In this document: in pieces, positions 8,204 through 15,036 of the stretch | Position numbering within the stretch: position 1 is the first letter of the stretch | Layout: each line of letters opens with the position of its first letter | Assembly: GCA_002375985.1 (NCBI GenBank) | Contig: DFNH01000028.1 | Span: 1 to 16,153, forward strand | Length of the DNA: 16,153 nucleotides | Source: Firmicutes bacterium UBA3572 | GTDB lineage: Bacteria; Bacillota; Desulfotomaculia; Desulfotomaculales; Desulforudaceae | Direction: 5' to 3' | Program-made: the position numbers and the translations under genes | Notes under the pieces: generated by a model | Told to the model about the DNA's origin: nothing | Seen by the model: only the letters and a program-made list of their open reading frames with translations | Database searches by the model: none

Positions 8204-9907
8204 TTAAAACATGCTTGCAGGACCGAAGGGCCAGGCACGCATCCCGCCCTCCACCGATTTTACTCTGGTGAACCCGGCGCCCCGCAGCAAGCGGTAAGCC
8301 TCGTAACTGCGGACGCCGATATCGCAAATGATAATGATTTCCTTATCGCGCGGGAGCTCTGCCAGCCGGCGGCGCAGTTCGCTCAGCGTAACCAGCACCC
8401 GGCGCGGGTCGTCGATCTTGCGGTGTCTGGCCTCCTTCTCCAGGCGCACGTCCAGGAGCACAAAGGCCTCGTCCGTATCCAACTTGGCCTTCAGTTCGTC
8501 GGCGCTGATGGTCTCCACGATGCCGTCCAGTTTGTTAACCAGGGCGTTGGCCGCGTGCTGCAAGGGGTCAACGGGCGTGTTGAAAGGCGGCGCGTAGCCC
8601 AGGTCCAGTTCAATGAGATCGGACACCGTGCCCCCGAAATGCAGGACGGAAGCGGCTACGTCGATCCGCTTCACCACCTCGCCGGGACCGATGCCCTGGA
8701 CACCCAAAAGGCGGCCGGAGACCCGGTCGGCAATCACTTTCAGAATGAGCATGCCGCTGCCGGGGTGGTAGTGGGTCCGGTCCCTTTGGGGGGCGAGGCC
8801 GGTCACCACCTCGTAGCCAAGTTTGACGGCCTGCTCCTCGGTCAGCCCGGTGCGGCCGGCGTTAAAACTGCCGGCCTGCAGGACGGCCGTGCCGAGTACG
8901 CCCCGGTAGACGCTGGGACGGCCGGCCAGGTTGTCAGCGACCACACGTCCCTGGCGGTTCGCCGCGGAAGCAAAAGGCGCGTAAATCTTTTCCCCGGTGA
9001 GGCGGTGGGTGATCTCTACGCAATCACCGCAAGCATAGATGTCCGGATCACTGGTGCGGCAGTGCTCGTCAATGGCGATGGCCCCAGTCCGGCCGATAAC
9101 CAGGCCGGCCTCCCGTGCCAGATTGACGTTGGGGCGCACCCCCACCGCCACGATCACCAATTCCGCATCGTACACGCCGCGGTCGGTATGCACCCGGCAA
9201 ACCCGACCCTGTGCGTCACCCTCCAGGCGCGTAACGCGCTCCCCGGTCCGGAATTCGATGCCGTGCGCGGCGGCAAGCCGTTCTTCCAGCAGCCGGGCCA
9301 TGTCGGCATCCAGCATCTGCGGCAGTATCCGTTCCTGGAACTCGATCACCGTGGTCAAGAGTTTTAGATTGGCCAAGGCGCCCGCCAATTCAATGCCGAT
9401 GAAACCGGCACCGACCACCACGGCCTCCTGGACATTTCTTTGCTCCAGGTATTTCTTCACGGCCTGCGCATCCCCCGGATCCCGGAACTTAAACACACCC
9501 GCAAGGTCTATCCCTTCGAGTCGCGGCAAAACCGGGTCCGCGCCGGTAGCCAGGACTAACCGGTCGTAGGGCAGCGTTCCTTCGCGGCCGGTCTCCAGGT
9601 CCCGCACCCGCACCTGCTTGCGCACCCGGTCGATGGCCAGAGCTTCGGTCCGGGTCAGAAAGTTTATCCCGCGTTCGCTGCGAAAGTACTCCGCATCCCG
9701 CGGCAGTCCGTAGCCGGTACTGAAAAGCTCCTGGAAATGCCCCACCTGATCATCCACGTAAAAGGGCATCCCGCACCCCGCGTAGGAGATGTAGCGGCCC
9801 TTGTCCACCACCGTGATTTCGGCATTGGGCATCAGGCGCCGGGTTCGAGCCGCGACCTTGGGTCCGGCGGCCACACCCCCGACGATCAGAATTCGTTCCT
9901 TGGCCAT
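8204..9907 (-). CDS. CoA-disulfide reductase / NADH oxidase-type flavoprotein fused to a rhodanese domain
   Basis: A 567-residue FAD-dependent pyridine nucleotide-disulfide oxidoreductase. FAD loop GGVAAG (10-15), catalytic single Cys in YAGCGMPF (C45), NAD(P)H-binding GAGFIG (166-171), second FAD motif YACGDC (291-296) and the family's YAPPFNTPVDP (438-448). The rhodanese domain spans about 466-562 with its active loop CDIGVRS (C528-S534) intact. Such fusions (CoADR-Rhd) reduce CoA disulfide or CoA persulfide with NADH and are linked to thiol balance and sulfur metabolism; the exact substrate is not shown here. The start is ATG 9907 with GGAGG ten bases upstream. It has its own promoter and terminator, so it looks monocistronic. 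Confidence 0.92.
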   Translation of the reverse strand: MAKERILIVGGVAAGPKVAARTRRLMPNAEITVVDKGRYISYAGCGMPFYVDDQVGHFQELFSTGYGLPRDAEYFRSERGINFLTRTEALAIDRVRKQVRVRDLETGREGTLPYDRLVLATGADPVLPRLEGIDLAGVFKFRDPGDAQAVKKYLEQRNVQEAVVVGAGFIGIELAGALANLKLLTTVIEFQERILPQMLDADMARLLEERLAAAHGIEFRTGERVTRLEGDAQGRVCRVHTDRGVYDAELVIVAVGVRPNVNLAREAGLVIGRTGAIAIDEHCRTSDPDIYACGDCVEITHRLTGEKIYAPFASAANRQGRVVADNLAGRPSVYRGVLGTAVLQAGSFNAGRTGLTEEQAVKLGYEVVTGLAPQRDRTHYHPGSGMLILKVIADRVSGRLLGVQGIGPGEVVKRIDVAASVLHFGGTVSDLIELDLGYAPPFNTPVDPLQHAANALVNKLDGIVETISADELKAKLDTDEAFVLLDVRLEKEARHRKIDDPRRVLVTLSELRRRLAELPRDKEIIIICDIGVRSYEAYRLLRGAGFTRVKSVEGGMRAWPFGPASMF

Positions 9908-9983
9908 TATCTTTCATCCCTCCGTGCATAATCAGGTTCTGTTCCGGAAAACTCCGGGCAATGCCCCCCAGTTGTTGATTATG

Positions 9984-10012
9984 ATTATACGTTTGGCCTA
10001 ACGCCCAGTCAA
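9984..10012 (-). promoter_or_regulatory. near-consensus sigma-A promoter for the oxidoreductase
   Basis: On the minus strand: -35 TTGACT (10012-10007), a 17-bp spacer and a perfect -10 TATAAT (9989-9984), about 77 bases before the ATG. A short inverted repeat, GTTTG (9991-9995) and CAAAC (10010-10014), spans the spacer and -35 and could be an operator, but it is short. Confidence 0.75.
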
Positions 10013-10168
10013 ACCGGAAAAACTTGCCGGGGCCTTGGGAAATGTCACGGTAGACTACTCAGTCTCATAACCTGCATTAAACAACACGTCGCCCGCTATA
10101 TATGTGTACTACTCGTGTCGCCGCAGGTCGGCACTTGGTTTCAACGCCCAACGAAAGGAAGTGTCTTT

Positions 10169-10660
10169 ATGGACTCCATCGAGCGCAAGACAACGGAGAC
10201 CTTGGAGAGAATTGTCAGAAGAATAGATGAACTCGAAGGCAGACTCAACTGGCAAAAGGACAAAACCGCACGGTTGAACACCGTTCTGGACGAGGTGCTC
10301 TCCAAACTGTCCAAACTCGAAGCGTTGCAGGCGCAACTCTCTCCGGACCCGCAAGAGGAAAAGAGGCAAAAGAAAATAATAAATTTAGACCAGATTCTGG
10401 AAACCCTTAGGTACTACAGCAACGTGGCCGAGATCACCGGACAGATCGTGCAGATTTTGGCCGGTGCAGTCATTCTGATCATCGATTCCATTCGCAAGAA
10501 AAAAGCAGAAGCAAACCAACCCGGCAAAAATGCGGGACAATCCGGAGAATTGGACCTGACGGACCTGCTGCAGGCAGCAAACGGGTTGTTCCGCGGCCTG
10601 ATGGCTTCCGATGCCGATCGGAATAGCTCCAAGGGGGAAGCGTCGCCCAAAACGCAGTAA
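10169..10660 (+). CDS. coiled-coil protein, paralogue A of a local two-member family
   Basis: A 163-residue protein from ATG 10169, preceded by GAAAGGAAG (10152-10160). Residues about 1-55 form a charged heptad-like helix (TLERIVRRIDELEGRL, then LSKLSKLEAL). A linker precedes a second helix with DQILETLRYYSNV and a hydrophobic run QIVQILAGAVILIID (near 90-105) that could touch or cross the membrane. The tail is polar and Lys/Ser-rich. It shares layout and many positions with the minus-strand protein at 11796-12248: MDS..R at the start, TLE, R.D.LE.RL..Q.D, LS.L.A, YYS/QYS and TG..Q. Family not recognised. It may be structural or an adaptor; that is speculation. Confidence 0.8.
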   Translation: MDSIERKTTETLERIVRRIDELEGRLNWQKDKTARLNTVLDEVLSKLSKLEALQAQLSPDPQEEKRQKKIINLDQILETLRYYSNVAEITGQIVQILAGAVILIIDSIRKKKAEANQPGKNAGQSGELDLTDLLQAANGLFRGLMASDADRNSSKGEASPKTQ

Positions 10661-10816
10661 CTCCGATGACCCACATCTCTGAAACAGAACGCCAAGGCCG
10701 GCCAATTAGGACTCAAGTCCCAGGGAAAACAGGCCTTTCCGTCCTTTCCGGCTTGCTTCGGCCCGGGGTAGAATTGAAATAGCTAATCTGCCGCTAACTG
10801 CGAGGAAGTGATACCT

Positions 10817-11289
10817 GTGGAAGCAACGCCCGGAACGGTCAAGGTCAGTTCCTTTTCGGCGACATTAGCCAACAGGACACCGGCGCCATCGTAAACTCGA
10901 CCAACACCACCCTCAATTCCAACGATCCGGTGGACTTGGCCCTAAAGCGTGCCGGCGGCGTCGGCTTCCTGAAGGAGTGCAGGTATCAGGTGGCCCGGAA
11001 CGGCGGTTGTCCCATCGGCGAAGCGGTTGGTAACTGGGCCGGGAGACTCAAGGCCGACTACGTAATCCACGCGGCGGCTCCCAACCGGACCACGGGACAG
11101 CGTCAGGAGAAAAAGCTGCTGCGGCAGGCCTACTGGAACGCGCTGTTGCGGGCCGACGAACTGGGGGTCACTTCCGTGGCTATCCCCTCCGTCGGCGCAG
11201 GGGTTCAGGGTGTGCCGTTGAACGTGACAGCGAAGATCGCCCTGTCCGCGGGGCGCGACCTGCCAGTACGCTTAGTTAACCCAATCTGA
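10817..11289 (+). pseudogene. macro-domain (ADP-ribose-binding) gene with an internal frameshift
   Basis: GTG 10817 follows GAGGAAGTG and encodes EATPGTVKV. The frame is then lost, and homology resumes one frame away at FGDISQQDTGAIVNSTN (from about 10855), so one base appears missing near 10847-10855. The rest reads as a macro domain: GGCPIGEAV, ADYVIHAAAP and the phosphate loop IPSVGAGVQGVP. Macro domains bind or hydrolyse ADP-ribose and related metabolites. Two further oddities: the usual Gly-rich loop after VNxxN is replaced by TTLNSNDPVD, and the C terminus ends early (PVRLVNPI, stop 11287-11289). A start at GTG 10930 would drop the first strand and the GDI motif. Either decaying or a sequencing error. 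Confidence 0.7.
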
Positions 11290-11305
11290 AAACAACCCCT
11301 CCACC

Positions 11306-11334
11306 CCCGGGTACCTACACCCGGGCTTTTCCCC
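11306..11334 (+). terminator. terminator after the macro-domain gene
   Basis: Stem CCCGGGT (11306-11312) with ACCCGGG (11319-11325) over a six-base loop, followed by CTTTTCCCCC. The U-run is short but the stem is GC-rich and well placed 17 bases past the stop. Confidence 0.6.
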
Positions 11335-11394
11335 CAACAAGCTAACATTTCAGCGCCCGGCGCAAGGTTATTAAGGTTTGTGCCAAAATGACCT

Positions 11395-11431
11395 ACCGTA
11401 AAAATCGCCCGTTATGGGCGATTTTTACGGT
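11395..11431. terminator. perfect 16-bp hairpin, probable (bidirectional) terminator
   Basis: ACCGTAAAAATCGCCC (11395-11410) pairs perfectly with 11416-11431 over the loop GTTAT. The A-run on one arm gives a T-run on the other, so it can terminate in both directions. It lies 13 bases past the stop of the minus-strand 30-residue gene and separates it from the macro-domain gene. Confidence 0.75.
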
Positions 11432-11443
11432 AACCGTTTTGAA

Positions 11444-11536
11444 CTACCATTCAAACGCCAGGAGGATAATGGTGACCAGTATCACGATGAGCATAAACAG
11501 GATTATTTGTTTGGCGATTCCCGGAGGCAGAGTCAT
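11444..11536 (-). CDS. 30-residue single-pass membrane protein, tandem copy 2
   Basis: The start is ATG 11536, with GAGGTG about six bases upstream (minus-strand CGAGGTGAAGCTT before the ATG). The stop is TAG at 11446-11444. The protein opens MTLPPGIAKQ, then a hydrophobic helix of about 17 residues (IILFMLIVILVTIILLA) and ends FEW. From LPPG onward it matches the adjacent 38-residue protein at every residue but one (Ile for Val), while the DNA differs at many third codon positions. That pattern shows it is a translated gene under selection. Probably the last gene of its transcript, before the 16-bp hairpin. No family recognised; size and shape fit membrane micropeptides that bind larger partners, but no role is shown. 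Confidence 0.8.
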   Translation of the reverse strand: MTLPPGIAKQIILFMLIVILVTIILLAFEW

Positions 11537-11565
11537 AAGCTTCACCTCGCTTTAAGGTGCCCTGA

Positions 11566-11682
11566 CTACCATTCAAACGCCAGGAGAATGATAGTCACTA
11601 GAATGACCACGAGCATGAAGAGAATGATCTGCTTGGCAATACCAGGAGGCAGAATCCTGGTCAGTCCACCGGCTTCAGACAT
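11566..11682 (-). CDS. 38-residue single-pass membrane protein, tandem copy 1
   Basis: The start is ATG 11682, preceded by AAGGGGG with nine bases spacing. The stop is TAG at 11568-11566. It opens MSEAGGLTRILPPGIAKQ, then IILFMLVVILVTIILLA, ending FEW. It is a near-duplicate of the following 30-residue protein with a longer N terminus. The first about 22 bases past the stop end (ACTACCATTCAAACGCCAGG on the plus strand) are identical in both copies; the rest differs at roughly every third base. It lies 113 bases after the coiled-coil gene (paralogue B) on the same strand. The charged Lys before and Glu after the helix suggest one defined membrane orientation. Function unknown. Confidence 0.8.
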   Translation of the reverse strand: MSEAGGLTRILPPGIAKQIILFMLVVILVTIILLAFEW

Positions 11683-11764
11683 ATTTTGGTACCCCCTTTC
11701 ACCAATTTTCTAGGATCACGATATGCCTTCGGTGCCGAGGGTGCTACCTTATTTTGGAGTAATG

Positions 11765-11789
11765 CGCAAAAACCACCTGCCATTTTGCG
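11765..11789. repeat. inverted repeat between coiled-coil gene B and the micropeptide genes
   Basis: CGCAAAA (11765-11771) pairs with TTTTGCG (11783-11789) over 11 bases. It lies six bases past the coiled-coil stop on the minus strand. Without a clear T-run it could be a weak attenuator, an RNA-stabilising hairpin or a protein-binding site. Confidence 0.45.
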
Positions 11790-11795
11790 TAAACT

Positions 11796-12248
11796 TCACT
11801 TGCCACTGGCCGCCTGAAACCTGCGAATCAACTCGTTCACCGCTTGTGGCAGACTATCCGAAACCGAATCCCTGCCCAAGCCCGGGCCGTGCCCCGAGGC
11901 ACGCACCGAAGCTTCGACCTTCTGTACACATTCGAGGGCCTGGTTGGCGGCACTGGCAAAATGTTGGATCGTTTCCCCCGTGTTTTTAACGAGGCCGCTG
12001 TACTGCTTTACGGCGTCCAATAACGCGTCGGTTGGATACACTTCGTCCTTGGGCTGTTCCGGCGGATACCGTTCGTGGTGCGCTTGCAGCTGGGCATCCA
12101 ATCTGGACAGGCGTTCTTTGGCGCCTTCTAAGGCAGACGCAAGTTGTAGAATCATATCTCTCTGCTGCTCAAGCCTGGCTTCAAGGTTATCCACACGCTT
12201 AGACAGCTTTTCCAAGGTAACAAAAACTCTCCGGTCGGCCGAATCCAT
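11796..12248 (-). CDS. coiled-coil protein, paralogue B of a local two-member family
   Basis: A 150-residue protein from ATG 12248; minus-strand GGAAGTGGGAGG lies directly upstream. A long charged helix with heptad spacing covers about residues 8-58 (TLEKLSKRVDNLEARL, ERLSRLDAQL). A Pro/Glu-rich linker follows, then a helix with LLDAVKQYSGLVKNTGETIQ, a Gly-rich break and a C-terminal amphipathic helix (PQAVNELIRRFQ). Paralogue A on the other strand shares the start (MDS..R), TLE, R.D.LE.RL..Q.D, LS.L.A, the YS...TG..Q core and the QA.N.L.R tail, but has a more hydrophobic core. The 74-residue gene lies 34 bases upstream, so they probably share a transcript. No known family; no enzyme motif. 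Confidence 0.82.
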   Translation of the reverse strand: MDSADRRVFVTLEKLSKRVDNLEARLEQQRDMILQLASALEGAKERLSRLDAQLQAHHERYPPEQPKDEVYPTDALLDAVKQYSGLVKNTGETIQHFASAANQALECVQKVEASVRASGHGPGLGRDSVSDSLPQAVNELIRRFQAASGK

Positions 12249-12282
12249 CCTCCCACTTCCTTCGCTGAGAATCTCCCCGACG

Positions 12283-12507
12283 TTATTCCTTCAGTCGCTG
12301 CAGCAGCGACTGCATAAGCTGGGCGACCACTTCTTGCTGTTCCGGCTCCAAACGTTCTTTGGCCAGTCGCATCGCACCCCTCAACACTTCCTGCAGTTGA
12401 GCCTTATCCGGAACCGGCTGTGGATCACCACCACCTACATTCCGCCGATTGACCAAGCCCTGCACCAGATCACGTATACCGTTCACATCCAAAGGATCCT
12501 TGGCCAT
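12283..12507 (-). CDS. 74-residue helical protein of unknown function, first gene of the minus-strand series
   Basis: The start is ATG 12507 with a strong site (AGGAGGG, eight bases upstream). The N-terminal part (MAKDPLDVNGIRDLVQGLVN) is amphipathic. A Gly/Pro-rich hinge (NVGGGDPQPVPDK, about 23-35) leads to a helical second half with LEPEQQEVVAQLMQSLLQRL. It has no membrane segment, Cys or enzyme motif. The IRDLVQGLVN segment loosely resembles the C-terminal LTDLLQAANGLFRGL of coiled-coil paralogue A, which may be chance. Gene order and spacing suggest co-expression with coiled-coil protein B and perhaps the micropeptides. Family not recognised. Confidence 0.75.
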   Translation of the reverse strand: MAKDPLDVNGIRDLVQGLVNRRNVGGGDPQPVPDKAQLQEVLRGAMRLAKERLEPEQQEVVAQLMQSLLQRLKE

Positions 12508-12640
12508 TCCGACTTCCCTCCTAAAAACGATACTCGAGTGCCGAAGCCATGTAGCAATTTATGTCACCACTGCTAGTTCTGTGCAATGTATGCTTGGCCA
12601 TGCGGAATCACGCGGGCAACTGGGTGCAAAAAACGGGGAG

Positions 12641-12680
12641 AAAAACCCGACAGAAGGGCAGTCCGGCAGGATGCTTCTGT
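12641..12680 (-). terminator. probable terminator after the stalk/transglutaminase gene
   Basis: On the minus strand ACAGAAG (12680-12674) pairs with CTTCTGT (12656-12650), with a small inner TCC/GGA stem. CGGGTTTTTC follows, and a second T-run lies a little further on. It begins about 34 bases past the gene end. Confidence 0.5.
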
Positions 12681-12713
12681 AAACCGGTCCGTTTATCGGC
12701 CGCCGAAAACCCT

Positions 12714-14078
12714 TTAGGTGCGGAATGGTTCGGAAGTGCTTTCGTCCACAAGGTAACCGCCGCTGACAATTTTCACGATCAGCCGGGTGCGGACGTTCAG
12801 CGGAGCCTTCAGGTAAAGGGTGTAGGTGCCCTTGGTACGCGGCTCCAGGTCCAGCGGCTCGGACCACCGCTGGTCATATACCCGGCCGTCTCCCGCCTCT
12901 AAGGCCGCATACACTTTTGTGTTCCGGGCCACGGCCGTCCCATCGTTTTGTACCCGTACCTTCAGCTCAATGTGACCGCTAATTGTCCTGCGGGACGTCC
13001 ATTCGTGAGTAATCACCGGCCGTGGCACCAGCGGGAGGATGACGGCCTTCCGGCCCCGGAACTCGTCGGGGATCCGGCCGATTGGCCACCTGGTAGCGGT
13101 CGTCTCCACGTAGTAGTACCGGGCGCCCTCAAACTCGTAGTAGACACCGGGCAGGTTTTCGCCCTTGACGCCCACCGCCATATGTCCCGGATCACCGGGC
13201 AGCAGGATCAATACCACGCCGAACCCCATTTCCCGCAAGATGGCCGCCAACAAGATGCTGGTATCTTCGCAGTCGCCCTCCTGCTCAACCAAAGTCTCCA
13301 GCGGGTAGCGCGCATACTGGTCAAAGCCCTTGGAGACGTCATCGGTAACGTATCTCAAGCTCTGGACAAAGGCCACCACGAACTCCACGGTCTGTTTCGG
13401 TGAATAACCCTCCCGCGCCGCAACCTCCTGGAACCGGGCGGCAATGGCGGAAATGTACGGATCATCCGCCGGGTCGGTAACGTAAACCGAATAGTCGCTG
13501 GTGGGCAGGCGTTTCAGGCTGGTGAAATAATCGTAAACTTCACGCGGAACCTGCAGCTTGTAGGTCCAGCGCTTACCGCCGTAGTCCCAAACAAATTCCC
13601 GGTGGAACAGTTCGGGCGATGGTTGCGGTCCGGCCGGAGCAGAAATTGAAGCAGGCTCAGTACCGGAAGTGACGGTTACGGTCCGGGTCAAAAAATTCCA
13701 GCTGACCTTCGCGCCCAGCGCCTCGCCGACAAACCGCAGCGGCACCAGGGTCACTCCGTTTTCGATCCTGGGGGACACGGACAACGGCACCACGAAATCA
13801 TTCACGATGGCGTTATCCGCACCAATACGCAACCTTACATGATCGTTCCCCTTGCGCGCGTCAATGGTTCCGGTAGTCCTGTCCCAGGTCACCCCGGCCC
13901 CCAGGGCTTCAAAAATATCCCGTACGGGAACCAAAATGATACCCTCTTCCACCTGCGGGGGCACGCGCGTATTAAGCGCCACCCCATCCACAATCACCCG
14001 GGGAGCGGCCCCCGCCGTTAGCGCCAGGAAAAGAATAAGCAGAAGCGGCAACAGGAGTACGAGTCCCAGTCGCCTCAC
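12714..14078 (-). CDS. secreted copper-amine-oxidase-N stalk domain fused to a transglutaminase-like domain
   Basis: A 454-residue protein from GTG 14078 (AAGGTG about seven bases upstream). A signal peptide (about 1-24, very Leu-rich, AGA-AP cleavage) leads into two stalk repeats of the copper amine oxidase N-terminal type (about 27-138: LVPVRDIFEALGAGVTWD and LVPLRFVGEALGAKVSWN). A transglutaminase-like domain follows (about 170-345) with Cys270 in EGDCEDTS and His299 in PGHMAV; the third position may be Glu325 in YVETTA, where many relatives have Asp. The C-terminal about 100 residues look like a beta-sandwich (VRVQNDGTAVARNTKVY). Relatives act outside the cell as peptidases or cross-linkers, and the stalk probably holds the domain at the cell wall. 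Substrate unknown. Confidence 0.88.
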   Translation of the reverse strand: MRRLGLVLLLPLLLILFLALTAGAAPRVIVDGVALNTRVPPQVEEGIILVPVRDIFEALGAGVTWDRTTGTIDARKGNDHVRLRIGADNAIVNDFVVPLSVSPRIENGVTLVPLRFVGEALGAKVSWNFLTRTVTVTSGTEPASISAPAGPQPSPELFHREFVWDYGGKRWTYKLQVPREVYDYFTSLKRLPTSDYSVYVTDPADDPYISAIAARFQEVAAREGYSPKQTVEFVVAFVQSLRYVTDDVSKGFDQYARYPLETLVEQEGDCEDTSILLAAILREMGFGVVLILLPGDPGHMAVGVKGENLPGVYYEFEGARYYYVETTATRWPIGRIPDEFRGRKAVILPLVPRPVITHEWTSRRTISGHIELKVRVQNDGTAVARNTKVYAALEAGDGRVYDQRWSEPLDLEPRTKGTYTLYLKAPLNVRTRLIVKIVSGGYLVDESTSEPFRT

Positions 14079-14219
14079 GCGGCATCACCTTCAATTCTGC
14101 GCTCCCCAAAAATTCGGCAAACCACCCATCACTTCCTGCACCCAGCCAGAGCGCGGGCGCTGGTGGTCAATGCTTTGCGGGCGCACCCACCGTAGGGTTC
14201 CTTTTCGTCGCAGGGATAA

Positions 14220-14243
14220 GGATTAGCTGGGGCGAACTAATCC
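14220..14243. repeat. inverted repeat in the intergenic region before the HAD gene
   Basis: GGATTAG (14220-14226) and CTAATCC (14237-14243) enclose a ten-base G-rich loop. This 271-base divergent gap (14079-14349) holds no gene I can support. No known riboswitch was recognised. It could be an operator or a leader hairpin. Confidence 0.4.
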
Positions 14244-14349
14244 CCTGAAGCCGCCGGTTCACAGCCAGCACCGAGAGTTATAGAGTTATTAAGAAGCCCT
14301 GTTGCTTCCCGGTGCAAGACACAAGGGCCGCTGGAGGAGATGATCATTC

Positions 14350-15036
14350 TTGCGCATCGACACGGTGCTTTTCGACCTGGACGGAACCCTGATCAACACC
14401 ATACCGCTCATCCGCTGGACTCTGAAAAACGTTTTTGCTCACCTGAACATACCCTGGCGGGAGCAAGAAGTGATGCGCACCGTTGGGCTCCCCTTACGAC
14501 AAATCGCCGCCCGCTACGCACCACAACAGGTTGAGGATTTCGTTCACCTTTATACTACCATCCAAAAAACTAAGCATCGGGAGCTGACCAGGGCCTATCC
14601 GGGAACGCTGGAAACGCTGAAGATCGTCCGTAGCGGCGGTCGCCGCACCGGGGTGGTGACTTCCAAACGCCGGCACCCGGCCCTGGAAGGTATGGCCTTT
14701 ACCGGTATCGACCGGTACATCGAAGTAACCGTGGCGGCAGACGACGTGGTCAAATCCAAACCTCATCCGGAACCGCTGTTCACGGCGTTGCAACTGTTGG
14801 GCGGCCGTCCTGAAAAAACGGTTTACGTCGGGGACAGCGAGTACGACATCACGGCCGGGAAGCAAGCCGGCGTCATCACCGTGGCCGTCACCTGGGGCGT
14901 GGCGCCTCGAGAACAACTCGCCGCCCACGCCCCCGACGTAATCGTTGACTCATGGGACGAGTTCTTGGACATCCTGGGTCTCCCAGAGCAATCTTCCGCT
15001 GGCGCAAGCCCCGGTGGCTCACGAAGAGAAACCTAA
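14350..15036 (+). CDS. HAD-superfamily phosphatase, PpaX/phosphoglycolate phosphatase-like
   Basis: A 228-residue protein from TTG 14350. GGAGGAG (14333-14339) lies ten bases upstream and an in-frame stop at 14341 leaves no earlier start. The HAD motifs are all present: FDLDGT (8-13, nucleophile Asp9, acid/base Asp11), VVTSKR (Thr104/Ser105), SKPHPEP (Lys137) and VGDSEYD (160-166). A helical cap lies between motifs I and II, as in subclass I enzymes such as pyrophosphatase PpaX and Gph. Substrate cannot be fixed between pyrophosphate, phosphoglycolate and other small phosphates. The C-terminal Ser/Gly-rich tail is extra compared with PpaX (about 215 residues). Its TAA overlaps the stop of the converging minus-strand gene. 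Confidence 0.88.
   Translation: MRIDTVLFDLDGTLINTIPLIRWTLKNVFAHLNIPWREQEVMRTVGLPLRQIAARYAPQQVEDFVHLYTTIQKTKHRELTRAYPGTLETLKIVRSGGRRTGVVTSKRRHPALEGMAFTGIDRYIEVTVAADDVVKSKPHPEPLFTALQLLGGRPEKTVYVGDSEYDITAGKQAGVITVAVTWGVAPREQLAAHAPDVIVDSWDEFLDILGLPEQSSAGASPGGSRRET

Noticed and set aside
7952..9367. A 471-codon plus-strand open frame opposite the oxidoreductase
   Set aside because: It is the complement of a strongly conserved flavoprotein. GC-rich genes commonly leave such open shadows, and it crosses the terminator.
10115..10168. A longer N terminus for coiled-coil protein A starting at GTG 10115
   Set aside because: There is no ribosome binding site before 10115, while ATG 10169 has one. The paralogue also begins with the same MDS..R at this point.
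10930..11289. An intact short macro-domain gene starting at GTG 10930
   Set aside because: It would lack the GDI and VNSTN motifs that clearly precede it in the same frame. No start codon precedes those motifs in that frame, so a frameshift is the better reading.
14079..14349. A riboswitch before the HAD gene
   Set aside because: Only a single 7-bp hairpin is evident. No conserved core of a known class was found.
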